Assembly: GCA_963782605.1 (NCBI GenBank)
Contig: CAWAKK010000004.1
Location: 115,663-179,662, forward strand
DNA: 64,000 nt
Reading direction: 5' to 3'
Source: JBDTSW01 sp963782605
Lineage (GTDB): Bacteria; Actinomycetota; Thermoleophilia; Solirubrobacterales; 70-9
Both the position numbers and the translations under genes were made by a program. The first letter of the stretch is position 1. Each line of letters begins with the position of its first letter. This document shows positions 7,916-19,374 of this stretch, in pieces. The notes beneath the pieces are model-generated. The model was not told where the DNA came from. It saw only the letters and a program-made list of their open reading frames with translations, and did not search any database.

Positions 7916-9264
7916 GGGAGATCTCGGAGCTTGATTGGCGCGGGCGCGCGGAGGGGGCGTCCGACCTGATTCTCCAAAGGGCGAGTGTGCTGGACCCCCG
8001 CGCCGGCATCGATGGCCCTTACGACGTCGTGATCCGCGAGGGGCGAATCGCCGAGCTCGCCGAGGCGGGCTCGGCCGGCAACTCCGAGGCGGAGGTCGTA
8101 GACGCGGAGGGCATGCGCGCCTTCCCCGCGTTCTTCGATCCGCACGTTCACCTGCGCGAGCCGGGCGGCGAGGAGGCAGAGGACGTCGAAACCGGCTCGC
8201 GCGCGGCAGCGGCGGGCGGCTACTGCGGAGTCCTGGCGATGGCGAACACGCGGCCGCCCGTGGATACCGCCGGGGATATCAGCGCATTGCGCGAGAGTGC
8301 CGCCGCAGAGGCCTCCGTCCCGGTTGGCTTTCTGGCGACCGTGACGCGCGGGATGGCCGGGGAGGAGCTCACCGAGATGGCCGAGCTTGCCACGGCGGGT
8401 GCCGTTGGCTTCTCCGACGACGGGGTTCCGATCCGAAGCGCTCGCGTCCTTCGTCGCGCGCTCTCCTACCAGCGGCTCGCCGGACTGCCGCTCGCGCTTC
8501 ACGAGGAGGATCCGGAGCTCTCTGGGAACGGGGTAATGCACGAGGGCGCGGTTTCGGCGTTGCTTGGGCTGGAGGGAATCCCATCCATCTCGGAGTCCAC
8601 GATGATCGCCCGCGACGCGAGTGTCGCCGATTACGAGGGGGCTCGCGTGCACGTGCAGCATCTGTCCGCCCGCGGATCGGTCGAGGCCGTGGCCGCGGCG
8701 AAGGCGACGGGAGTGGACATCACCTGCGAGGTCACGCCGCACCACCTCACGCTCACGGACTCCGAGGTGCGAAGCCTCGATGCCCGCTTCAAGATGAACC
8801 CCCCGCTTCGCAGCGAGGACGATCGCCAGGCGCTGATCGAGGGTCTTCGCGACGGCACGATCGACTGCATCGCCACCGACCACGCCCCGCACGCACCGGA
8901 GACCAAGGAGGTCCCGTTCGAGGTGGCGGCGATGGGGGTCACCGGCCTCGAGACGGCCTTCTCCGTGATCCACACGGATCTGATCCTGTCCGGCGTGCTC
9001 GATCTCGGGCTCGTGGTCGAGCGGATGAGCGCGGGCGCGATCCCCTTCGGCTTCCAACCTCCCACCCTCGAGCCTGGGGCCGAAGCCAATCTGGTCCTCT
9101 TCGCCCCCGACGCCGAGTGGAGTGCAGGGGCGGATGGCTGGGAGAGCCGCTCGGCCAACTCCGCCTTCGCCGGCCGCCGGCTGCGGGGCCGGGTGCTGAT
9201 GACCGTCGCGGGCGGCTCGGTCGCCTACAGGCAGCGCTCGTTCGCAATGGGGGTCGCGAGTTGA
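7912..9264 (+). CDS. pyrC: dihydroorotase (class I)
   Basis: Zinc amidohydrolase that cyclises carbamoyl aspartate to dihydroorotate. The 450-aa chain contains the metal motif DPHVHLREPG, VTPHHLTL, and IATDHAPH with the catalytic Asp. The long class I architecture is used, with an N-terminal beta-sandwich starting LILQRASVLDP. The ATG at 7912 overlaps the pyrB stop; a longer in-frame GTG far inside pyrB is a shadow. Confidence 0.96.
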   Translation: MREISELDWRGRAEGASDLILQRASVLDPRAGIDGPYDVVIREGRIAELAEAGSAGNSEAEVVDAEGMRAFPAFFDPHVHLREPGGEEAEDVETGSRAAAAGGYCGVLAMANTRPPVDTAGDISALRESAAAEASVPVGFLATVTRGMAGEELTEMAELATAGAVGFSDDGVPIRSARVLRRALSYQRLAGLPLALHEEDPELSGNGVMHEGAVSALLGLEGIPSISESTMIARDASVADYEGARVHVQHLSARGSVEAVAAAKATGVDITCEVTPHHLTLTDSEVRSLDARFKMNPPLRSEDDRQALIEGLRDGTIDCIATDHAPHAPETKEVPFEVAAMGVTGLETAFSVIHTDLILSGVLDLGLVVERMSAGAIPFGFQPPTLEPGAEANLVLFAPDAEWSAGADGWESRSANSAFAGRRLRGRVLMTVAGGSVAYRQRSFAMGVAS

Positions 9265-10377
9265 GCTCCAAGCCTGGCTACCTACTGCTTGAGGATGGGT
9301 CGCGCTTCGCCGGCGAGCTGTGCGGCGCCGAGGATTTCGCCACGGGCGAGGTCGTCTTCAACACGTCGATGACGGGCTACCAGGAGGCGGTGAGCGACCC
9401 CTCCTACGCGGGCCAGATCATCATCTTCACCTACCCGCTCGTCGGCAACTACGGCGTCAGCGCCGAGGCGATGGAGTCCGATCGCATCCACGCCCGCGCG
9501 GTCGTGATGCGGGAGGGTAAGAATTCCGAGGACGCGTCCGGGGCCGAGGGCGGATGGCTCGACTGGCTCCGCGATTGCGGCGCGCCCGCCATCTCGGGTG
9601 TCGACACCCGCGCGCTGGTGCGGCACATTCGGGACCGAGGCGCCATGCGCGGGGGTGTGTTCGGCGCGGACATCTCCGAGACCGAGGCCCGTGAACGGGT
9701 CGCATCGGAGCCGGCGATGACCGGGGCCGACCTCGCGCGGACCGTCACGCCGTCCGACCCGGTCGAGCTCGACGGCGCGGGGCCGCACGTGGTGGCGATC
9801 GATACGGGCATCAAGCTCTCAATCATCCAGCAGTTCCGCGACCGCGACGCACGGCTCACCCTGTTGCCCTGTGATGCGTCGGCTAGCGACGTCTTGGCCC
9901 GCGACCCGGACCTCGTGTTCCTAGCCAACGGTCCCGGCGACCCGGCCGCGCTCGACTACGTCGTCGACACCGTCCGGGATGTCGTCGGTCAGGCACCGGT
10001 GATCGGCATCTGCCTCGGCCATCAGCTCCTCTGCCGCGCGGTCGGTCTCGAGACCTTCAAGCTCCAATTCGGCCACCGGGGAGCGAATCACCCAGTGAAG
10101 GAGCTCAGCACTGGACGCATCGAGATCACCTCGCAGAACCACGGCTTCGCTGTGCGCCCCCCGGGCGGGGGAGAGCGGATCGAGACCGATGAGCCGGTGC
10201 GCTGGGAGACCGACTTCGGCGCCTGCGAGCTCTCGCACCTGAACCTCTACGACCGAACCGTGGAGGGGCTCGTGCTGAAGGACGTAGCCGGGCGCACGGT
10301 CCAGTACCACCCGGAGGCCGGTCCAGGCCCTCACGACGCCCGGCACCTCTTCGACGAGTTCCTGGGATTGACGGCAC

Positions 10378-10385
<8 letters not shown>
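9261..10385 (+). CDS. carA: carbamoyl-phosphate synthase small (glutaminase) subunit
   Basis: Hydrolyses glutamine and channels ammonia to CarB. The chain is 374 aa from a TTG that overlaps the pyrC stop. The N-terminal domain starts GYLLLEDGSRFAGELCGAE and has the NTSMTGYQE motif. The class I amidotransferase domain shows the nucleophile in GICLGHQLLCRA, then SQNHGFAV and the His/Glu pair in QYHPEAGPGPHDA. No other start lies close to the conserved N-terminus. It overlaps carB by 8 bases. Confidence 0.96.
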
Positions 10386-13504
<3,119 letters not shown>

Positions 13505-13512
<8 letters not shown>

Positions 13513-14362
13513 CGAAAGGATCCTCGCTCCCTTCGGGCGCCGGGCCACGCGGGTCGTGGCCAACCGGGCCTCAGGGGGCTACCGCATCTTCTCCGTTCGC
13601 GACCGTGAGGGGCCCGAGCCCGCGCCCGGTCAGTTCTACATGCTGGCGACCCAGGCCGGCTGGAGCGGGGGGGAAGGGCGCCCGTTTCTGCCCCGCGCCT
13701 TCTCGGTCGCGATGGCCGAGACGAGCCGTGAGGGTGTGAGGCTCGACTTCCTAGTCGAAGCGGTGGGGCCGGGGACCGCGCGCCTCGCGGCGCTCGCGGA
13801 GGGCGACGGCCTGGAGCTCACGGGTCCGCTGGGCCGCCCGTTCGGAGACCCACGCGAATTCTCGCCGGACGCCGCGGGAGCGATCCTGGTCGGCGGCGGC
13901 ATCGGGATTGCCCCGCTGGCGATCCTCCGCCGACGGCTCGCCCGCTCGGGATTTCCGCAGCGGGTCCTGCTCGGCTTTCGCGATCGCGAGCACTCCGGGG
14001 GTGTTGAGGAGCTGTTCGGGTGTGAGGAGACCCGCCTGGCCAGCGAAGACGGCCACGTCGGTCATCGCGGCTACGTCACCGACCTTTTGGCGGTGATGCT
14101 CGCTGGCGACGAGTCAGCCTCGGCCGTCGTCTACGCATGCGGCCCGCCCGCGATGCTGGAGACGGTCCGGATCCTCTGCGCGGAGCACTCCGTGCCTGCC
14201 GAGCTCGCGATGGAGTCTCCGATGGCATGCGGCTATGGAGCCTGCTTCGGGTGCGCGGTGCCACTTGCCGGCGGTGGATTCATGCGGCTGTGCGTCGACG
14301 GTCCCGTTGTCGGAGCGGAGGAGATCGATACCGCACTCGTGGCGGGAGCGGGGCACCGGTGA
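13505..14362 (+). CDS. pyrK: dihydroorotate dehydrogenase electron-transfer subunit
   Basis: PyrK passes electrons from dihydroorotate dehydrogenase to NAD through FAD and a 2Fe-2S cluster. The 285-aa protein shows the flavin motif RAFSVA, the nucleotide-binding VGGGIGIAPL, and YACGPPAML. The C-terminal cluster segment ESPMACGYGACFGCAV is followed by a fourth cysteine in LCVDGPV. The GTG start overlaps the carB stop, and pyrD overlaps its end, so the two subunits are probably made together. Confidence 0.93.
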
Positions 14363-15330
14363 GCGGCGCCGGAACCGAGCGGGCGGACGATGTCGACCTC
14401 TCGCTGGAGCTGTGCGGCCTGCGGCTCGCGCATCCGGTGCTAAACGGCTCCGGAACCTTCGATGCGATCGCGGCCCGAACCGCGTTCGGCGATGAGCTCG
14501 TGAGCCGATTCCCGTTCTCGGCCTTCGTCTCGAAGACGATCACGCCCGCGCCTCGTGTGGGCAACCCACCTCCTCGCCTGTACGAGACACCGAGCGGGAT
14601 GATCAACTCGATCGGCCTCCCCAACAAGGGGCTCGAGGGCTTCCTGCGAGACGACTTGCCGAAGCTCGCAGCGCTGCCGGTTCCGCTGATCGTCTCCGTG
14701 ATGGGCACGAGCCGCGACGAGTTCGTCGAACTCGTGAACGGTGTTGCTAGCCATGACGCCGTCGCCGCGCTCGAGCTGAACGTCTCCTGCCCGAACGTGA
14801 AGTCGGGACTGATCGTCGGCGAAGAGCCAAGCGAAACGCTCGCGCTCATGCAGGAGCTCCGCTCGCTGACCGAGAAGGCGCTCATCGTCAAGCTGACGCC
14901 GAACACCGCCGACCCTGCGGCGGTCGCGGCGGCGGCGCAGGCCGGCGGGGCCGATGCGGTCTCGCTGATCAACACCTTGAAGGCGACCGCGGTCGCGGCG
15001 GACGGGACGGGGCCGTGGCTGGGTGCCGGAGGCGGGGGCCTCTCGGGCCCGGCGATTCGTGCCGTCGCTCTCGACCAGGTGCGCCGCGTCGCGGCCGCAA
15101 TCGAGCTGCCGGTCATCGGCATGGGAGGCATCGAAACCGGGGAACACGGGCTCGAGTTCCTCGCGGCGGGCGCGAGCGCCATTGCCGTTGGCACGGCGTC
15201 GTTTCGGGACCCCTTGGCCGGTGAGCACGTGAGGATCGGGCTTACGGCCGGAATCGCCGCGCGCGGATTGCGCTCCGCGGCCGAGCTCTCGGGCCCCGGG
15301 ATCCCCACCGTCTCCGGTGGCCCGACCTAG
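14359..15330 (+). CDS. pyrD: dihydroorotate dehydrogenase, class 1B catalytic subunit
   Basis: FMN enzyme that oxidises dihydroorotate to orotate in the cytosol. The 323-aa protein shows KTITPAPRVGNPPPR, NSIGLPNKG, the active-site cysteine in LELNVSCPNVKSG, and the phosphate-binding VIGMGGIETGEHGLEFLAAG. A Cys rather than Ser base, together with the adjacent pyrK, marks class 1B. The GTG start is set by overlap with pyrK. It is the last pyrimidine gene here; pyrF and pyrE do not follow. Confidence 0.95.
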   Translation: MSGAGTERADDVDLSLELCGLRLAHPVLNGSGTFDAIAARTAFGDELVSRFPFSAFVSKTITPAPRVGNPPPRLYETPSGMINSIGLPNKGLEGFLRDDLPKLAALPVPLIVSVMGTSRDEFVELVNGVASHDAVAALELNVSCPNVKSGLIVGEEPSETLALMQELRSLTEKALIVKLTPNTADPAAVAAAAQAGGADAVSLINTLKATAVAADGTGPWLGAGGGGLSGPAIRAVALDQVRRVAAAIELPVIGMGGIETGEHGLEFLAAGASAIAVGTASFRDPLAGEHVRIGLTAGIAARGLRSAAELSGPGIPTVSGGPT

Positions 15331-15425
15331 GTTTCCGAGCGGGCGGACCTCGAGCACCGCCGTCGACCTCAACCTGAGGTCTAATTGAATTTCGTCGGAA
15401 ACGCCGGAAAAGCCGCAGGTTCGGG

Positions 15426-15453
15426 TTGCAAGGGGGCCTCGCGGACGTATAAT
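15426..15453 (+). promoter_or_regulatory. strong promoter for the near-leaderless mihF transcript
   Basis: TTGCAA and TATAAT are separated by 16 bases. The ATG lies only 12 bases past the -10 box, leaving a leader of a few bases. This suggests leaderless or nearly leaderless translation, which is common in Actinobacteria. It separates mihF from the pyr operon. Confidence 0.75.
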
Positions 15454-15465
15454 CGCCGCCGCCCG

Positions 15466-15798
15466 ATGGTCCCCCCGGTCGACACCTCTGCGCCAATTCC
15501 GGAAAGGACCGAGGAGCAGAGGATGAAGGCCCTCCGGCGGGCCAACGAGATCCGGACCTCGCGCGCGCAGCTCAAGCGCGACCTCAAAGCCGGCAAGGCG
15601 AAGATCGAGACGCTGCTGCTCGACCCACCCGAGTACGTGCTCTCCGCGAAGGCCTTCGACATGATCCTCGCCGTCCCGAAGTACGGTCGGGTCAAGGCCA
15701 ACAAGATCCTCACCCAGTGCCGGATCTCGCCATCGAAGACGATCGGCGGGCTCTCTGAGCGCCAGCGCAACGAGCTGGTGCACATGCTCCGACGCTAG
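15466..15798 (+). CDS. mihF: actinobacterial integration host factor
   Basis: Small nucleoid-associated DNA-binding protein, unrelated to proteobacterial IHF. The 110-aa product contains the core RTEEQRMKALRRANEIRTSR, LLLDPPEYVLSAKAFDMIL and the helix-hairpin-helix-like VPKYGRVKANKIL. The start is placed just after the -10 box. The gene order mihF-gmk-rpoZ-coaBC is standard in Actinobacteria and is a strong taxonomic marker for block A. Confidence 0.95.
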   Translation: MVPPVDTSAPIPERTEEQRMKALRRANEIRTSRAQLKRDLKAGKAKIETLLLDPPEYVLSAKAFDMILAVPKYGRVKANKILTQCRISPSKTIGGLSERQRNELVHMLRR

Positions 15799-15856
15799 CC
15801 CAGCCTGTCCTAGCCCATGGGGCGAGCTCGGCGTTCCCGCCCCTCCGTAGGTCAGG

Positions 15857-16423
15857 ATGCGCCGCATGGCCAAGGTCTTTGTGATCACCGGGCCCTCAGG
15901 GGTGGGGAAGGGAACGCTGATCCGCGCGCTGCTCGAGCGGATCGACTCGCTCGAGCTCTCAACCTCGGCCACCACCCGCCCGCCCCGTGAGGGGGAGCAG
16001 AATGGGCTTGAGTACCACTTCCTGAGCGCAGAGGAGTTCGCCGCGCGCGCCGACGCAGGCGACTTCCTGGAGCACGCGACCTTCTCCGGCAATCGCTACG
16101 GGACCCTGCGCTCGGAGGTCGACCGCTGCCTCGACGCCGGCGTCTCCCTCGTCTTGGAGATCGAGGTGCAGGGAGCCCGGCAGGTGCGGGCCGCCTTGGG
16201 CGACGGCGCGGTTCTCATCTTCATCGCGCCGCCGGACCCGAGCGCTTTGCGCAAACGCCTCGCGGGTAGAGGCACCGACTCCGATGAGGCCATCGTCCGT
16301 CGGCTCGAGACCGCGAAGCAGGAACTGGAGGCTCAGCAGGAGTTCAAGCACGTGGTCGTAAACGACGATGTCGAGCGCGCGGTGGACGAGCTGGAAGGGA
16401 TCGTGCGGGCGGAGCTTTCCTGA
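15857..16423 (+). CDS. gmk: guanylate kinase
   Basis: Phosphorylates GMP to GDP with ATP. The 188-aa protein has a P-loop ITGPSGVGKGTLI, the GMP-binding TTRPPREGEQNGLEYHF, and the LID-type RLAGRGTDSDEAIVRRL. A second ATG three codons in (15866) is an equally plausible start. The gene lies in the conserved mihF-gmk-rpoZ run. Confidence 0.96.
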   Translation: MRRMAKVFVITGPSGVGKGTLIRALLERIDSLELSTSATTRPPREGEQNGLEYHFLSAEEFAARADAGDFLEHATFSGNRYGTLRSEVDRCLDAGVSLVLEIEVQGARQVRAALGDGAVLIFIAPPDPSALRKRLAGRGTDSDEAIVRRLETAKQELEAQQEFKHVVVNDDVERAVDELEGIVRAELS

Positions 16424-16445
16424 TCGGGACTCGGACGACGCCCTC

Positions 16446-16451
16446 TACAAT
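16446..16451 (+). promoter_or_regulatory. -10 box for rpoZ
   Basis: TACAAT ends 9 bases before the rpoZ ATG, again giving almost no leader. I see no convincing -35. This parallels the mihF promoter. Confidence 0.5.
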
Positions 16452-16460
16452 GCTCCGCCG

Positions 16461-16691
16461 ATGATCAAGCCACGCGTCGACAAGCTCTTAAACCAGACCG
16501 ACTCGCACTACGCGGCGGTCCTGGTCGCCGCCAAACGGGCACGGCAGCTCAACAGCTACTACCGGGCGCTCGGCGAGGGCTCCTACGAGGAGTACACGCC
16601 GCCGATGGTCGAGACCGGCACCGGCAACTACCTCACCATCGCCCTCGAAGAGCTGGCGCAGTCCAAGATCAAGTACGAGTATCGCGCCTAA
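16461..16691 (+). CDS. rpoZ: RNA polymerase omega subunit
   Basis: Small assembly subunit of RNA polymerase. The 76-aa sequence begins MIKPRVDKLLNQTDSHYAAV and contains KRARQLNSYY and ALEELAQSKIKYEY, typical of actinobacterial omega. The start fits the -10 box just upstream. It lies between gmk and coaBC in the usual order. Confidence 0.95.
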   Translation: MIKPRVDKLLNQTDSHYAAVLVAAKRARQLNSYYRALGEGSYEEYTPPMVETGTGNYLTIALEELAQSKIKYEYRA

Positions 16692-16714
16692 CCGAGGCGT
16701 GTAGGGAGACTGCG

Positions 16715-17974
16715 ATGGCCCGCATCCTGCTCGGAGTGAGCGGCGGGATCGCCGCGTACAAGGCACTCGAGTTCGCTCGCCTCGCCACCAAGGCCGGTCA
16801 CGGGGTGCGGGTTGTGATGACCCCAACCGCCACCCGTTTCGTCGGGGCCGCCACCTTCGAGGGACTCGTGGGCGCCCCGGTGCTCACGTCGGAGTTCGAG
16901 CCCGACCCCATGCGCGGCGCATACCCAGGCGACGCCGACGCCGGGCCGTCCCACGACCCGATTGGACACCTGGAGGTTGCCGCGAACGCCGACGCCTACC
17001 TGGTCGCACCCGCCTCGGCCAACACGATCGCAAAGCTCGCGGCCGGCGTCGCTGACTCCATGCTCACGACCTCGTTTCTGGCCTGCACGGCGCCCCGCGC
17101 CATCGCCCCCGCGATGAACGACCGCATGTACACGGACGCGGCCACCCAGGCGAACATCGCCACCCTGCGCCAGCGTGGCGTGCATGTGATCGAGCCCGAG
17201 GCGGGGGCGCTCGCCTCAAGGGGCGAGTGGGGGACGGGCCGGCTTCCGGACCCCGCCAGCCTCTTGGATACCATCGAGTCGCTGCTGCCTGCGCCGTCAG
17301 GCCCATGGGATGGCCTTCGCGTGCTCGTCACCGCCGGCGGTACACGCGAGCCGATCGACCCGGTCCGCTTTATCGGCAACCGCTCCTCTGGCCGCATGGG
17401 CCTCGCGCTTGCCGACCGTGCCCGCGCCCGTGGCGCCGGCGTGACGCTCATCGCCGCAAACGTCTCGCTCCCGGCGCCCCCGGGGATCCGGCGCATCGAC
17501 GTCGAGACCACGGCCGAGCTGGGGACGGCCACACGAGCGGAGTTCCGCTCCGCGCACGTCCTGCTGATGGCCGCGGCGGTGGCCGACTTCGCGCCGCAGG
17601 CCAGCAGTGAGGGCAAGCTCGCCCGTTCCGGCAGCGGCGGCCTCGAGCTCCGCCTCACCGAGACCGAGGACATCCTCGCCGGGCTCTCGGCGGTGCGCAC
17701 CGAGGAGCAGACCGTGGTCGGCTTCGCGGCCGAGCACGGGCCGGAAGCGATCACGAGAGCCCGACAGAAGCTGGCCCGGAAGGGGCTTGATGCGATCGTG
17801 TTCAACGACGTGTCCCGCCCGGAGATCGGCTTCGACTCGGAGCGCAACGAGGTAACGATCGTCGAGGCCAGCTCCGAGTATTCGATTCCGATTGCATCGA
17901 AGGCCGAGGTGGCCGACGCGGTCCTCGACCGCGTAGCCGCGATGCGCAGCGGCTTACACTCGAAGCGTGGCTGA
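16715..17974 (+). CDS. coaBC: bifunctional phosphopantothenoylcysteine decarboxylase / phosphopantothenate-cysteine ligase
   Basis: Two consecutive steps of coenzyme A synthesis in one 419-aa protein. The FMN-dependent CoaC half starts RILLGVSGGIAAYKALE and has the substrate motif APAMNDRMY. The CoaB half starts near residue 200 with VLVTAGGTREPIDPVRFIGN and RSSGRMGLALAD, and has AAAVADFAP. Length and order are normal. It overlaps the following TPR gene by 8 bases. Confidence 0.96.
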   Translation: MARILLGVSGGIAAYKALEFARLATKAGHGVRVVMTPTATRFVGAATFEGLVGAPVLTSEFEPDPMRGAYPGDADAGPSHDPIGHLEVAANADAYLVAPASANTIAKLAAGVADSMLTTSFLACTAPRAIAPAMNDRMYTDAATQANIATLRQRGVHVIEPEAGALASRGEWGTGRLPDPASLLDTIESLLPAPSGPWDGLRVLVTAGGTREPIDPVRFIGNRSSGRMGLALADRARARGAGVTLIAANVSLPAPPGIRRIDVETTAELGTATRAEFRSAHVLLMAAAVADFAPQASSEGKLARSGSGGLELRLTETEDILAGLSAVRTEEQTVVGFAAEHGPEAITRARQKLARKGLDAIVFNDVSRPEIGFDSERNEVTIVEASSEYSIPIASKAEVADAVLDRVAAMRSGLHSKRG

Positions 17975-18341
17975 GGCCAGCCAAGACGAGCTCTACACGC
18001 TCTACCGTCGAGGAGTGGAGCTGCTCGAGGACGGAAGCTTCAAGGCAGCGACGGTGCCGCTGGCGGAGGCCGCCCGTCGGGCGCCGGAGAAGAGCTCGGT
18101 TCGCGAGGCGCTGGGGCGCGCGTACTTTCGTTCGCGCCGGTACGGCGAGGCCGCGACCGAGTTCGAGGCCGTGGTGGAGACTCACCCGGTCGACGACTAC
18201 GCGCACTTCTGCTTGGGGCGAGCGCTCACGAAATGCGGGGAACGCGATCGGGCCCGCCACCACCTGGCACTGGCGTCGAACCTGCGGCCGGAGCGCGCCG
18301 ATTACCGGCTCTACCGCGACCGCCTGCGAGCGGCGTCCTGA
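17967..18341 (+). CDS. small tetratricopeptide-repeat protein
   Basis: A 124-aa protein with about three TPR-like helix pairs (ELYTLYRRGVELLEDGSF, REALGRAYFRSRRYGEAATE, AHFCLGRALTKCGERDRARH). TPR proteins are scaffolds, so no partner can be named. It starts at a GTG inside the coaBC end and precedes dtd by 12 bases, so it is probably co-transcribed with both. In many Actinobacteria this position after coaBC holds metK instead. Confidence 0.8.
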   Translation: MAEASQDELYTLYRRGVELLEDGSFKAATVPLAEAARRAPEKSSVREALGRAYFRSRRYGEAATEFEAVVETHPVDDYAHFCLGRALTKCGERDRARHHLALASNLRPERADYRLYRDRLRAAS

Positions 18342-18353
18342 CCCCTCTGGGCG

Positions 18354-18770
18354 TTGCGCGCACTCGTGCAGCGGGTAAGCCAGGCCGCCGTGACGGTGGA
18401 GGGCGAGCGCGTCTCCGCGATCGGCCCCGGGATGCTGGTGCTGCTGGGCGTCTCGCGGGACGACACCGCTGAGGTCGCGGATCGGCTCGCCGAGAAGGTG
18501 CGCAAGCTCCGCATCTTCGACGACGCCGCAGGCCGGCTCAACGAACCCCTCGGCGACCGCGAGGTTCTCTGCGTGAGCCAGTTCACCCTCTACGGCGACG
18601 CGCGCAAGGGGAATCGCCCCAGCTACATGAAGGCCGCCTCGCCGGAGCTCGCAGAGCCGCTTTACGACCGCTTCTGCGAGCTGTTGAACGCGAAGCGGGG
18701 CGTTTTCGGCGCCTGCATGGGCGTCGCGCTCGTCAACGACGGGCCGGTCACGCTGCTGCTCGAAACCTGA
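18354..18770 (+). CDS. dtd: D-aminoacyl-tRNA deacylase
   Basis: Removes D-amino acids (and glycine) mischarged on tRNA. The 138-aa protein begins RALVQRVSQAAVTVEGERV and has the two conserved motifs, SQFTLYGDARKGNRP and NDGPVT with the Gly-cis-Pro, near the C-terminus. The start is a TTG. The gene closes this operon before the nusA promoter. Confidence 0.95.
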   Translation: MRALVQRVSQAAVTVEGERVSAIGPGMLVLLGVSRDDTAEVADRLAEKVRKLRIFDDAAGRLNEPLGDREVLCVSQFTLYGDARKGNRPSYMKAASPELAEPLYDRFCELLNAKRGVFGACMGVALVNDGPVTLLLET

Positions 18771-18815
18771 GTGTCACGGGCGCTCTTCGGGGCCGTCGCA
18801 GCCAGATACCGCGGC

Positions 18816-18821
18816 TATACT
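18816..18821 (+). promoter_or_regulatory. candidate -10 of the rimP-nusA-infB operon
   Basis: TATACT lies upstream of the leader terminator. A -35 is not clear. Position between dtd and rimP makes it the likely operon promoter. Confidence 0.4.
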
Positions 18822-18856
18822 CGAATTCGTCTTCACGTACCCGAACCCTTGGACGA

Positions 18857-18881
18857 GGTGGGCCCGGGCCCGCCTTTTTTT
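18857..18881 (+). terminator. intrinsic terminator inside the rimP-nusA-infB leader
   Basis: A GC-rich hairpin (GGTGGGC / GCCCGCC with a CCGG loop, 18857-18874, one G-U pair) is followed by seven T (18875-18881). It lies between a TATACT -10 candidate and the rimP start. It could end the dtd transcript, but as it follows the promoter it may also work as an attenuator for the operon that encodes NusA. Confidence 0.75.
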
Positions 18882-18930
18882 GGGCTCGTGTGCGGGGAGG
18901 AAAGCCGAAATCGCACAGAGGACGAGTCAG

Positions 18931-19374
18931 TTGAACGAAGCCGCCGAGCTAGAGGAGACGATCGAGCACCGGCTGGCGGAGGCCGATCCGCAGATCGAGG
19001 TGATCGCGGTCGAGCAGCCGGCAGCGACGGCGCTCAGGGTCTACGTCGACCACCCCGAAGGGGTGGACCTCGCGCTCTGCGAGCGCGTCAGCGATACGCT
19101 CCGAGACCTGACCGAGCGCTGGTCGCTCGAGGTCTCCTCACCCGGCACGGATCGCCCGCTTACGAAGCCCGAGCACTTCCGCCGGTTCGTCGGCCGCCGC
19201 GTGCGAGTGCGCACGGAGCGCGACATCGAGGGTCAGCGCAACTTCACCGGCACGCTCACGGCCGCGGACGATGCGACCGTCTCGCTCGATGAGGGCTCCG
19301 CCGAGGTGACCATCCCACTGGAGGGCATCCGCCGCTCGAACCTCGTGCCGGAACTTCCAGGAGGCACCGCATGA
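18931..19374 (+). CDS. rimP: ribosome maturation factor RimP
   Basis: Helps assemble the 30S subunit. The 147-aa protein contains ALRVYVDHPEGVDLALCERV and the hallmark EVSSPGTDRPLTKPEHF, then FTGTLTAADDATVSL in the SH3-like domain. The TTG at 18931 is chosen because GAGGAC lies just upstream and the longer frame would start inside the terminator T-run. It overlaps nusA by 4 bases. Confidence 0.93.
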   Translation: MNEAAELEETIEHRLAEADPQIEVIAVEQPAATALRVYVDHPEGVDLALCERVSDTLRDLTERWSLEVSSPGTDRPLTKPEHFRRFVGRRVRVRTERDIEGQRNFTGTLTAADDATVSLDEGSAEVTIPLEGIRRSNLVPELPGGTA

